Below, piece by piece: positions 41,920 to 52,022 of a stretch of 64,000 bases of DNA. Origin of the DNA: Macrothele yani. Taxonomy: Eukaryota; Arthropoda; Arachnida; Araneae; Macrothelidae. The notes below the pieces were generated by a model. The model saw only the letters and a program-made list of their open reading frames with translations, did not search any database and was not told the DNA's origin. The position numbers were made by a program, and so were the translations under genes. Where the stretch lies: contig CM077005.1 of NCBI GenBank assembly GCA_039090855.1, positions 73,342,607 through 73,406,606 on the forward strand, in the 5' to 3' direction. The first letter of the stretch is position 1. Each line of letters begins with the position of its first letter.

Positions 41920-43459
41920 CACTGCTGGACAATTGCTAAGGACGGATCATAAACGGCGATATAGCGCATAAAAAAGTAAGTGTGGTTGGATGCCAAGTGA
42001 AATAAAATAATGTCAGAATGCCAGGACATTACAAGAAAGACAATTTATTGTGCTCTGAAATCCAGAAGGCTTTGGAACGTGTTCAAGGGACAAACAGGCC
42101 ATTTTGTGCAGAATACGTAAACGTGAAAAAATGCAATAACCGTCCGCAGGCGTTCCGGCGTACGATGTCAATACGGGATATGGCCACCATGGAGGGCGAT
42201 GCAAGATTCCACACGTCGTGTCATGCTTTGCACAACATTATCAAGCAGCTGTTGGGGTAATTTATCCCATTCCTCTGTCAGTGCACGGGTGAGGGTGTCC
42301 TTGTTTATTGGAGGGCATTGGCGACCAGCAAGACTCCTCCCTAAAGCATCCCACACATTTTCAATGGGATTCAGATCAGGAGAACGTGCTGGCCGTACGA
42401 GGCGTTGAATATACTCGCTCTCAAGACACTCCTGGACAGCGACTGTTCGATGACATGTTGCGTTGTCGTCCATGAAAATGAATCTATCACCGACAGCACC
42501 ACGGAACATGCGAACATGAGGTAGCAGAACATCATTAATGTATCGTTGGCCAGTCATAGTCCCAGTTGGAAGCACACAGAGGGACGTACGGCCATTGATC
42601 ATGATGCCAGCCCATACCATGACACTACATGTCGGATATCGGTCCCTTTCCTGTATGTTTGCTGGACAATATGCAGTACCACTACCACGCCAGATCAGTT
42701 GTCGTCGACAATCAGACGATAGACTGTATCTACTCTCATCTGAGAAGAGGACAGCAGACCGGTCGTTATCAGTCCAATTGCGATGTTGATGGCACCATTG
42801 CAAACGGGCAGTACGGTGACGTCTGGACAATGGAATGCACACAACAGGACGGCGGGCGTATAGTCCTCCTTCATGCAAACGTCTGGCGACAGTTTTTCGG
42901 GAGATCCGCTTGCCAGTAGCAGCCATAAACTGATTTGCTACCTCACTTGCTGTGCTGCGCCGGTGTCTTTTTGCTGATAGCACTATGTACCGATCTTCTG
43001 CAGGTGTCGTACTGCGAACACGACCTCATCCGTGACGTTTGCTACACTCTCCATTTATTTGAAATGATTTCCAAAGCCTTGAAACAACACTGTGGCTGAC
43101 GTCGAACTCTCTGGCAACATCTGTTATTTTTCGCCCTTCTTCAATCTTGCCAATAATACGGCCACGCGTAAAATCATCTAGGGGATGTCGGGAAGACATA
43201 CTGAAAATTGCAAGTTCGTCAATTGATTGTTTCCCTTTCAACTTTGCGTTTGAACAACAACGGTCAATACGCGTCAAATTCTTTATATCTCTTATCAGCG
43301 CTATGACGTCACGAACAAGTTTGGCAATCCAAAATTTGCATACGCACAACACGTCTTACTGTATCCCGCACTTATGCTAATTTCCACCTTTTCCTGCCTT
43401 CCATTTTATGGTTGCTATCGTTGCTGTTGTCATCCGTCCTTAGCAATTGTCCGGCAGTG
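41920..43459 (-). mobile_element. Tc1-like transposon, family 3 copy 2
   Basis: The ends CACTGCTGGACAATTGCTAA and (reverse complement) CACTGCCGGACAATTGCTAA differ at one base in 20 and continue GGACGGAT. TA at 41918-41919 and 43460-43461. Length 1540 bp. Of all elements here this one has the most complete ends together with the most complete gene. Confidence 0.96.
42168..43199 (-). pseudogene. Nearly intact Tc1 transposase, single TGA
   Basis: From MSSRHPLDDFTRGRIIGKIE (ATG 43197-43199) to GGHIPY and its stop at 42168 the frame is unbroken for 344 codons, except for one TGA at about 43033. The local text is SKRHG-stop-GRVRSTTPA. The helix-turn-helix (KITDVAREFDVSHSVVSRLW) and the second DNA-binding domain (RRSTASEVANQFMAATGKRI) are complete. 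The catalytic triad is whole: LFSDESRY, MDDNATCHR and PDLNPIENVWD, with 34 residues between the second aspartate and the glutamate (DD34E). TGA may derive from CGA. Confidence 0.95.
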
Positions 43460-43849
43460 TAGTATCTCCATGGGGAGATAGGAAATGGGGAAGCGATTCG
43501 TTTTTGGTGAGGGATTGCCTTACGAAACACCTGTTTTAGTGTCCAAGAGACCATCGCGTCCAGCCAATTCCTTACAGCTGACACTTCTCCCATAAAAATT
43601 TCGGTCTATATCGCTTGATCAGTCGCTCTGCAGGACAGCACCGGAAGATTTAACTTACACCTCTGAGCATTGCTTGTAACCAGTGATTGTGTGGTACGTT
43701 TGACAGACACCACATCATCAGAAAGGAAGAATGTCGGATCGTTCAGTGGCGTGACCATCTGAGTTCACACCACTACCACCAGCTGTTGAGCAAGGCTTCT
43801 AAGTGCACGTTTTTTGAATGAATAAGGAAGTTTGTAAGACGTTATTGCT
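43460..43849. other. Stretch without recognisable gene
   Basis: Flank of the Tc1 element; nothing supported. Confidence 0.35.
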
Positions 43850-44024
43850 AAGAACTTTGTGTTCTTGATTTGGTGGAGTGTGTGAGCAAGAGCTTTGTAT
43901 CCTATTTTGTTGAGTGTGTGTCCAAGAGCTTTGTGTCCTCGATTTGGTGGAGTGTGAAAGCAAGAGCTTTGTGTCCTATTTTGTTGAGTGTGTGTCCAAG
44001 AGCGTTGTATCCTTGATTTGAAAA
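43850..44024. repeat. 36-bp minisatellite with alternating variants
   Basis: About five copies of a roughly 36-bp unit that starts CAAGAGCTTTGTATCCTATT. Two variants alternate, one ending TTGTTGAGTGTGTGTC and one GGTGGAGTGTGAAAG, giving a 72 to 75-bp higher-order unit. Confidence 0.88.
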
Positions 44025-44309
44025 GGTTTCCGTGTATAGCAAAAATTCTTCATATTATCTAGGACAGGAAATCATACTTCTGGAAAGTATTTCAGTCTCT
44101 TAAATATTTCACAACAGCTCGAAGAAAATGAAAGTGGTTCAAATACGTAAACTCGAAATTTTGGCACTCGTATTCGTCTTCTCATTTACCTATGCCTTTC
44201 TGTTTTCAATTGCCCTGAGTGAATTTGCACGCCTTTTGACTGTGAACTCTACTTTTGATGATGCTGACCTCGCGTGTCATTAAACGTTGAGTTTCCAACA
44301 CGACTCTAG

Positions 44310-45090
44310 CAGTGTTAATTTTATTTATTACGTGTCAGAAGCGCGCGCACTACATCCATAAAATCACAAAATACATCAATAAAAATAATCACAAAATCAA
44401 AGTGATAAAAACATACACAATAGAATGCAAAAACTTAGATATCTCAATTCAAATATTATAGTACACAACTAACAACTATTTAAACCATCAAACTGTAATA
44501 GCGTGCCAATTGCATTGCTTTTTCTGAAACAGACACTAAATCCTTAATATCACATTGCATTGTTTATTGTTTTTAAGTGGGGCATTATTTGTATATCCCC
44601 GCAATCACAGAAATAGTGTTCAGAACGAAGAAACCCCAATTTTACTAAATCGTCTCTTGATCTGCCCACGCCAGTCTTCAGCCTATCAAGAGTTCTGCTC
44701 ACAGTCCATCCGTATCTATGTCCAGGCGAGATGTCCCTCACTGTTTGCATTAACTCCGCCAAACTACCGAGTTCGGATGTTCATTGGTTCACACGTTCAC
44801 TGTGCGGTTGTTAAGCGATCTCTTCAGCGCACTTCATAGAACTGCTCCCTTGATTTCAACCTAAACAGGCAGGGTATATAACCATGCATAACATGTCTGG
44901 AATCCCTAAGATACTTTGTCATTTCCACATCCAAGTATACATTTCTCCTTATGACAGGCGGGGCTATCCCTGTCACTAAATAGAGTTTTCCTAAAGGCGT
45001 AGGTCTCAGACAACCAGTAACAATCCTACATGTATTGTTCAGAGCTATCTCAACTTCCCGTGTTAATAACTCTATCATTGTAGTCGTGTT
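44310..45090 (-). mobile_element. 5'-truncated LINE, ORF2 C-terminus and 3' end (LINE-3)
   Basis: Minus-strand text LNNTCRIVTGCLRPTPLGKL and VTGIAPPVIRRN (44824-45078), followed in another frame by GWTVSRTLDRLKTGVGRSRD and HYFCDCGD (44550-44762). This is the region after the reverse transcriptase in jockey/RTE-type LINEs (the TGCL-PTP, GIAPP-IRR and CDCG landmarks). A frame change separates the two pieces. The 3' end is AATAAATAAAATTAA near 44310. It belongs to a different clade from LINE-1 and LINE-2. Confidence 0.72.
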
Positions 45091-45335
45091 AGGAAATGAT
45101 CAATCTGTATCCATGGCTAAACTTTTCTGTGATACACAGAATACTGTGAACTCTTAGAATTAAAAACACTTTTAGTCCAAATGGCATACCTCTTGTTCTT
45201 TTGAAATTTGTGGACCAGAGTTAACGCATGCTTTAAGTAGTTTACTCCGGATGTTTTATTTGTCAGGAATATTTCGCAGAAGTTAGAAAGTTGCTCATGC
45301 CCAATAGAGTGTCAAACAACTATGATTCATTCTGT
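45091..45335. other. Stretch without recognisable feature
   Basis: Nothing supported. Confidence 0.3.
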
Positions 45336-45726
45336 TACCTCCATATAGTTCTGAGCTATATTTAAGCCAAAATAAGACCTCCATATAGTTCTGAGGTATA
45401 TTTAGGCCAAAATAATACGTACCTCTATATAGTTCTGAGGTATATTTAGGCCAAAATAATACGTACCTCTATATAGTTCTGAGGTATATTTAGGCCAAAA
45501 TAATACGTACCTCTATATAGTTCTGAGGTATTTAGGACAAAATATGAGGTATATTTAGGCCAAAATAATACCTCCATATAGTTCTGAGGTATTTAGGCCA
45601 AAATATGAGGTATATTTAGGCCAAAATAATACCTCCATAATACCTTTCAATTTTCATAATTGTTGAAGGTATATTTAGGCCAAAATAATACCTTCATATA
45701 GTTCTGAGATATATTTAGACCAAAAT
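45336..45726. repeat. 44-bp minisatellite
   Basis: Eight to nine copies of a 44-bp unit with core TATAGTTCTGAGGTATATTT, followed by AGGCCAAAATAATACGTAC. Internal copies are almost identical and outer ones are shortened. A TTTCAATTTTCATAATTG phrase in the array recurs in the hAT-type element just downstream (about 45907). Confidence 0.92.
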
Positions 45727-45821
45727 AACTCAATGTACGGTGTAAGAAAGCTACAAACTATTGTTTTGAGCGGTTACACACTTTAAAATAAAATACTGAG
45801 CTCATAACAGCACCGTGCATT

Positions 45822-46226
45822 CATGGGCGCACCCAAGGTGAGGTCTACGGGTCCGGACCCCCCCCCCCCCTCTCCATGAGCCCAAGTGTTTTGCTAATTG
45901 GTGAATTTCAATTTTCATAATTGCTGAATACACGCATTGTAGAAATTGTTGTAAAATACATTCTCTGAAACTATAACATAGCAATAGATAAAATAATTGG
46001 ATTTGTGGTTAACTCCTTTTCTGAAAGATGCATTTTTATTAAAAGTGAAAAAACAAAGAAACCACCATTTGCAGCTCGATAATTCATGAATACAATATAT
46101 AAAATTCTTTCACAGATCAAAACATTTATTATAACAGTCACCTCGCGTAAGTACTTCTTATACATGAGCATTTTTATTCGCAGAGCCGTCCCCCCCCTTC
46201 TTTCCGAATTTCTGGGTGCGCCCCTG
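45822..46226. mobile_element. hAT-type MITE
   Basis: A 405-bp non-autonomous element. The left end is CATGGGCGCACCCAAGG, and the right end, reverse complemented, is CAGGGGCGCACCCAGAAATT. Just inside each end is a C/G run (13 or so C at 45859, 8 C at 46189). The flanking 8 bp are CGTGCATT (45814-45821) and CATGCGTT (46227-46234), six of eight identical with both differences being transitions, as expected of an aged 8-bp hAT duplication. No transposase inside. Confidence 0.7.
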
Positions 46227-46559
46227 CATGCGTTCTAGCTCATAACTTTCAACATCAGTTCTCCATAGAAAAAATCTAATATGTATTTATATTGCTGCAA
46301 GTTATAATGAATAAAATTCTCCGGCTGGACGTGTAGTGCAGGAAAGCTTACGTTAAGTCACGTTAGGGTTATTGAAAGGTTACTTGACGTAGCTAAAGTG
46401 TGCTTAATCTTCAAAGTGCTAGAGTTTGTTTAGGTAAGACACGCACGTGCAATAAATTCCAAGAATATGGAATTTATTTTTACTCAGCGTTCCTCATTAT
46501 CTTGAATATCAGTAATATAACTTCGGTTTTAGTACATTAGTACCTTGAAGGCTCCTTAT
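46227..46559. other. Stretch without recognisable feature
   Basis: It may contain the outer part of the LTR-like copy that follows; no motif recognised. Confidence 0.3.
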
Positions 46560-47017
46560 TAGAGCGGTAAACACAATATTCTCTGAACTTAACGTAAACA
46601 CTCAATAAAATAGACTTAACGGCCAGACAGAGGTCTGACAATAATATGAACTAAGAAAACGTACTCACTTTTAACCTTTTATTGGGGAACTCCTGGTATT
46701 ACTCAAATACACACTCCAAAATAACACAACTACTGATAGCCCGAACTTTCGTACTATCGTAATATCGTAGAAAAGTAGGTAAATCGCATATCAATAATCA
46801 GGAAGAACCTATCACATATAAAACGAAGCTCTTTGGTATACTTGAGCGCGCGCCTATATATAATGCATACCACCACGTCATGACTTGCACTCGTTGCCAC
46901 ATATAATTCCGCTGGAGAAACAACATCTCGTTAAGTGAGAAGATAATTTGCATAGGAAAATAAAATAACAAGAGATAGTAAAATCAAAAAGAAACTGAAT
47001 CTAGAGTATACGTTACA
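46560..47017 (-). mobile_element. LTR-like repeat, second copy
   Basis: Reverse complement of the repeat at 28557: begins TGTAACGTATACTCTAGATT at 47017, has AGTCATGACGTGGTGGT, a TATA-like TTATATATAGGCGCG (about 46855), AATAAAAGG (about 46679) and TCAGACCTCTGTCTGGCCG (about 46620). The TATA to AATAAA distance is near that of the first copy although the sequence between is unrelated and the minisatellite is absent. The end beyond 46600 is not defined. Confidence 0.6.
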
Positions 47018-48620
47018 AAGTGTATCACCGAGTTCTCTAAATATCGTACTTATATAACTGTTACTGTCGCATAGGCTGAAACACTGTCTTCTTGTCGTGT
47101 TCGATTTAGCGAATTTTCTTGGCGTATGTGATTCTACGTAATAGAACTGTGAACGGATAAGTGAGAATTGTAAACAAAGAAATTTTCAAGTATTCTTCAC
47201 CGTAAAATATTTTCTAATACCTGCGTCTCCCAGAACTGGAGTGAATATGAACAAATTCAGGTAAAAATAAGAAATTCTGAGCTCCCGGATTTTTTCCATA
47301 TCACTTCTTGTGATACTCCAGTTACGAAGTCAAGAACTTCGATATCACAATAAGACGTCAAGTGAGAAATCCTGAAAATACCTTTACAGGAATTTCATAT
47401 GCAGTTGTGAAAAACCATCTGCAACGAAATGTAGTCCACGCAATCTCAGATATTTTATTTTTACTTAACAATACGTAAAGAACTATTCGAAAAATTATTT
47501 TTTACATTCTTTAATTTCCGCTAAGATGATGACATCACTTCAATACTTTTTTCTTATTTTTGGGAATTCCTGGGACATATATATTATTAACTTTTCCGGG
47601 GAAGGGGGAAAAGGAGTGATGATGTGAGAAGACGTGAGCAAAAAAGGAAAGGGAGGGGAAGAACAGGGACAGAATTCTGAATTTAAATTTTTCCCGGCAA
47701 GAAAATTGGACTTCATATATTGGAGAAGATGATTGGTCCCGCTCCGAGCGGTCTGGTCTTTGTCGCTTGTGATACTCTTTCTACTTTCTTGTCTGCTTGC
47801 TGTTCTTCGGAGTTGCTCGGTCGAGTGTAGAAATTTCTCTATCCGTCGGACCAGATGATTCTGCGTTTTCCCTCTTCACTTCCATTCTCCAATATCGGAA
47901 ACCTATAAAACCTTCACTCGGAGAAATCACTGGGAAAGCCAGTAAAGAGAGAGAGAGGGAGAGACGGAGAAAAAGAAATTCCTGAAATGGACTATGTGTT
48001 CAGTCTTCTAAATGGGTGGGGACAGTGACGGGGAAGGAATGATGTAAATTTTCGCGATGGAAAACAAAAGCCTTGTCGCACTTTTCGCATTTGCAGAGAT
48101 GGCAGCTCACGACTTTTAAAATCAAATAAAGTACATTTCCCTTCACTTTGCCAAAATAGAGAGAGAGAAATTGAGTTGGCTCATGAGATACTTTTAATGT
48201 AGTTTTGCTATCGTCACACTCCTGAAGTATGAATAAAAACGATTAACGATTGATATTTTCGAGGCGCCTTAATTATCTGTTTTAATGATATACCCTTAGC
48301 TGCTGGCTAGCTGCGGGACGACAAATTTAGCGATTTCTTTTTTTCTTATGATCGCACCTTAATGAATTTTAGAAATTCAATGATTGGCTTCGAAAGAATA
48401 GATGGCTCTTGGGTTATAAGTGTTGGACAATATTTAGAGTAATAATCATTCATCAGAGTCTAATTTTATTTCAGTTTCAGTGAAAATAGGCTGCTATTAC
48501 CTAACCAATTGGTAATTTGATTTTCCAAGCGGACAGAAAAGCAGAACTACACTGGTTTCCATGAATTAAGGAACAAGATGAAATTTGAAGTTTCTGCAAA
48601 ACTTCCATAATAGAAGTATT
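47018..48620. other. About 1.6 kb without recognisable gene
   Basis: A plus-strand frame at 47797-47985 ends in an arginine/glutamate-rich stretch made by a GAGAGA run and has no other support. Purine-rich runs near 47600-47680 and 47945-47985. Nothing else recognised. Confidence 0.4.
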
Positions 48621-48624
48621 TTAA

Positions 48625-49173
48625 CCCTTTAAGCGGACGATGTAACTGAACCAAATGGGGACCAAATTTTCTGCACTCCCCAAATAGAAATGTTCCATAG
48701 CGGCTGGATTTTATGAAAGCTGCAGCAAAACAATTATTTTTCCTTCTCATCTGAGCATTTTTCCCGATTATAAACTTTTCACTGTTGATAAACGCTCCCT
48801 TATACTATGTTCTCTGCTCTATAATCCAAGGCATGTTAAGGAAGTAATAGTCCTTCTGACACGGACATCATGCCACTGGATAGTAACAAGCGACTCAATC
48901 AGCTTCTCTCTCCTCTTTTAGGTTCTTTGCCCCAGTTATAGACCTTTTAGTAGGTAATACATCAGGAAGGATCAGTGCTAGTCCCGCCCCCTAAATGACT
49001 ACTTTGCTAAAGTGGTCATAACAAAACTAAAGAGAAAGGAACTCTTTCTGGTGCGTAGGTTAACTCGTTCCAGTCACGTTCCGTCCACTTTTCACACGGC
49101 GACTGCATTCGTTCAAGCTGATTTCAGTTAATTTTGTTAGCCCCGAGTTAAGTCGTTCCAGCCAGTTAAAGGG
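48625..49173. mobile_element. TTAA-flanked MITE, piggyBac-like (549 bp)
   Basis: Flanked by TTAA (48621-48624 and 49174-49177). The left end is CCCTTTAAGCGGACG and the right end, reverse complemented, is CCCTTTAACTGGCTGG: eight identical terminal bases, then weak similarity. TTAACTCGTTCCAGTCA (about 49059) and TTAAGTCGTTCCAGCCA (about 49148) are subterminal direct repeats. No transposase. Less certain than the element at 57727 because the inverted repeat is short. Confidence 0.55.
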
Positions 49174-49329
49174 TTAAAAAGGTGATGTCAAACATCGTAA
49201 ACAAATCAGAGTTTAAATATGCAAATTAGCTTTACGTCAGAAAAAGACGGTTGAGAGCGTCTTGTCGCTTCGCTACAGAATTGCAAGAAAACACGTTGCT
49301 ATGAGTTTTACTGCTATGGCGACATATTC

Positions 49330-49997
49330 TTGACACCGTTTAGGAGACGAATTAAAGTGGAAAGGTATTCGAAGGCTCGAAGCCGGCAAGTCACAAACCG
49401 AAGTAACCAGGTTTCTCAAAATGAATCGTTCAGGAGTCCATCGGCATTGGGCCACAATCCAGAGGACTAGTGATGGAAGTCCTTGGCCAAAAACATCACG
49501 ATTTGACCTTAATCTGCAGCTCCGTGCTCCAAAAAGAAAGAAGAAGACCTACCCAACTGCATTCGGATTTTGTGGCAGCAACAGTAATTATGACATCTTG
49601 TTCCATGGGGCGCAGAAGACGTCATCAATATGGTCTTCATGCTAGAGATAAGAGACCAATGTTGCGGCATCCTCTTTACTTCTCGTTATAAATGATAACG
49701 TTTCAGTTGGTGTCACAGTCATGTCAACTTGGCCGATGATTATTTACAAATGAGTTCCGATTTGCCATCCAGAGTGATTTCAGACTTATCTGGAGAAAGT
49801 GAGGAACACATCATTATCCTTTTAACGTTTTAGGGAAGGACATTTATCGTGGTGGTAATGCTATGGCTTGGGCAATCATATCTCTGGACATCCACACGTG
49901 TTTCAAACCGATTCTATAAATGCGCAGATTTATGGGGATGATATCCTAAAACGCTTTATTAAGCATAATGCAGGAGCAATTGGCGAGAATTATATTA
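49330..49997 (+). pseudogene. Tc1-like transposase remnant, 5' part
   Basis: Plus-strand text: a KWKGIRRLEAGKSQTEVTRF helix-turn-helix with FLKMNRSGVHRHWATIQ (about 49350-49460), a LHARDKRPMLRHP-type second domain (about 49640), then QTDSINAQIYGDDILKRFIK and GAIGENYI up to 49997, where a mariner element interrupts. Several stops and frame changes. The catalytic first aspartate is not readable. Confidence 0.72.
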
Positions 49998-51310
49998 CTA
50001 TGTTAAAAAATTCCGGAACTTTTTATACTAAAAAAGAATGTGTACCGATAACACCTGTTTATGTGGTGTTTCCTTCGAAGTAGTTACCCTGTGCAACTAT
50101 GCATTTTTGCCAGCGCTCATACAAAGATTTAAATGCAGATTGCAAGCCTTCTTTTGCCACATTATCCAGTGCCTCCGTCGCAGCTCGTTGCACTTCTTCG
50201 GAACTTGAGAAGCGTCACCCCTTAAGCAAATTCTTCATCCGGGGAAAAAAGAAAACGTCACACGGGGGCGAGATCAGGGGAATAAGCTGGTTGTGGAAGA
50301 ACGGGAATGGGATGTTTGGACAGGTAATCGGACACCAGGAGGGATCAGTGAGCCGGCGCATTATCGTGATGGAGCACCCACGAGTTGGTCTTCCAAAGAT
50401 CGGGTCGCTTGCGTCTCACTGTTTCCTGGAGACGTCTCAGGACGTTGACGTAATCATCTTTAGTGACAGTACGACCATGTTGAAGGAATTCCTTATGTAC
50501 GACCTCCTTGCAATCGAAGAAAACTGTTAATAAGACCTTTCCTTTGGAGCGGTCAGCCTTGAACATTTTTGGTCGTGGTGACGACGGTGATTTTCACACT
50601 TTTGACTGTCGGTTGGATTGGGGGTCGTACAAAAAGCACCAAGTCTCATCGCCAGTAATCAATCGATTCAAGAGATCGGGATCTGAATCCACTGCATCGA
50701 TGTTATCCCCGCTAACTTGCATGCGCTCATAAAATTTTTCTTGTGTCAGGTTTTCGGAAACAATTTGTTGGCATACGTGATGCATGCCCAGGTTCTCGGT
50801 TAAAAAATCATGGCAACTTCCAACTGAGACGCCGGCAACTTCTGCAATCGCTGCAACAGTTTTTCGACGGTCATTTTTCGAAATTTGTTTGACAATGGTG
50901 ATTTGTTCATCCGTTGTGGATGTTGAAGGTCGTCCTGACCTCTCATCATTCTCGATTCTCTGTCACCCGTTTTCGAAATGTCGATGCCACTCATAAACTC
51001 TAGTTCGATTCATTGCACTCTTACCGTACTCTGACTTAATCATTTGAAAAATCTCAGCGAAAGATTTTCCGAGCAGAACACAAAATTGTACCCTTGAACG
51101 CTGTTTAAAATTCGACATCGTTGTCCTCGCGACGAAGAGCCTCGAATGCCTGTAATCACGAATTAGGCACATACGCTATACGTGTTGGATCTGGATCAAA
51201 CCGGTTCTGGCTGCTTGGTCACATCATGTTCTTTGCATACTTAGCGGAGAATGATGTAATTCACTGATATCTGGCATATATTCAAAACGTTCCCGAATTT
51301 TTGAACGTAG
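49998..51310 (-). mobile_element. mariner element inserted in the Tc1 remnant
   Basis: The left end CTATGTTAAAAAATTCCGGA and the right end (reverse complement) CTACGTTCAAAAATTCGGGA match at 17 of 20 positions. TA at 49996-49997 and 51311-51312. Length 1313 bp, a normal mariner size. The Tc1 reading frame stops at its left border and resumes at its right border, which proves insertion. Confidence 0.94.
50059..51118 (-). pseudogene. mariner transposase, DD34D type, inactivated
   Basis: MSNFKQRSRVQFCVLLGKSF starts at 51118; two helix-turn-helix regions follow (to about 50800), then NRLITGDETWCFLYDPQSNR with the first aspartate (about 50640-50690). Next come GKVLLTVFFDCKEVVHKEFL and WVLHHDNAPAH with the second (about 50345-50380). 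YSPDLAP (about 50275-50295) carries the third acidic residue, an aspartate as in mariner and unlike the Tc1 glutamate. The C-terminus SLYERWQKCIVAQGNYFEGN ends at 50059. About 353 codons in several frames, with four or more frame changes. Confidence 0.92.
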
Positions 51311-51527
51311 TAGTATTATACAGAATGATAATGAACGTCCTCACTGAGCGCGAATTATCTGCCAATATCTTGAGAAGAACACCATCAATGGTATTGAGTG
51401 TCCATCTTATTCCCCTGACTTGAACCCTATTGAGCATGCTCGGAATGCTTTAAGTAGATGCGTTGTAGCTCTTCAACACCCCTCCCGAAGACCTACAGGA
51501 ATTTCTAAGCGCCTTGGATGAGCAATG
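51311..51527 (+). pseudogene. Tc1-like transposase remnant, 3' part
   Basis: Continues the gene interrupted by mariner: QNDNERPH with the second catalytic aspartate (about 51322-51345), CQYLEKNTINGIECPSYSPD and NPIEHARNALSRCVVALQHP with the glutamate (about 51425-51475), then ISKRLGWAMV up to about 51527, where the 3' end of the minus-strand LINE begins. Expected residues after this point are not found on the far side of the LINE. Confidence 0.75.
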
Positions 51528-52022
51528 GTTTTTATTTTTAGGTTTCAACATGCTTATTGAGAACCTAGGATGGAAGAAACAGAAGGCATGTATTTACAGT
51601 GCCAACAGAAACATAATTGACGACATATGTACAATGGCGATGAAAATTTACAGATGCAGATGGGCTATATACAATGACAATAGAAACAAAGAAAAAGTGA
51701 CAACATGGAAAAGTTGGGCAACAAAGTGAGCGAGAACAATGATGTATGAGTAATGCTCAAGAGATACACAATGAAAGAATCAAAATGAACAATTCTAGTA
51801 ATGGCTACAGAGATGAAAGTGTGGTTAAAATGTTATGTACATTGTAGTACTGACATGAAAGGTTAAAAAGAAAATATGTAGTGCAACAAATTAAAAATAA
51901 TATGTACAAATGTATTCAAAGACATTAACAAAATACTTCGATGGGGAAAAGGCTCTTCTCAGGGAGCGGGTGTGATGATCAATGCACGTCACAAAGACAT
52001 GGATGAAAGTACCTGGAGAATT

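Noticed and set aside
42538..42919. Plus-strand frames in the Tc1 element at 42 kb
   Set aside because: Antisense shadows of the transposase gene on the minus strand.
45336..45726. Possible CRISPR array
   Set aside because: Repeats are head to tail without unique spacers, in a eukaryotic context; it is a minisatellite.
47797..47985. 62-codon frame with arginine/glutamate-rich end
   Set aside because: The end is a GAGAGA purine run; no other support.
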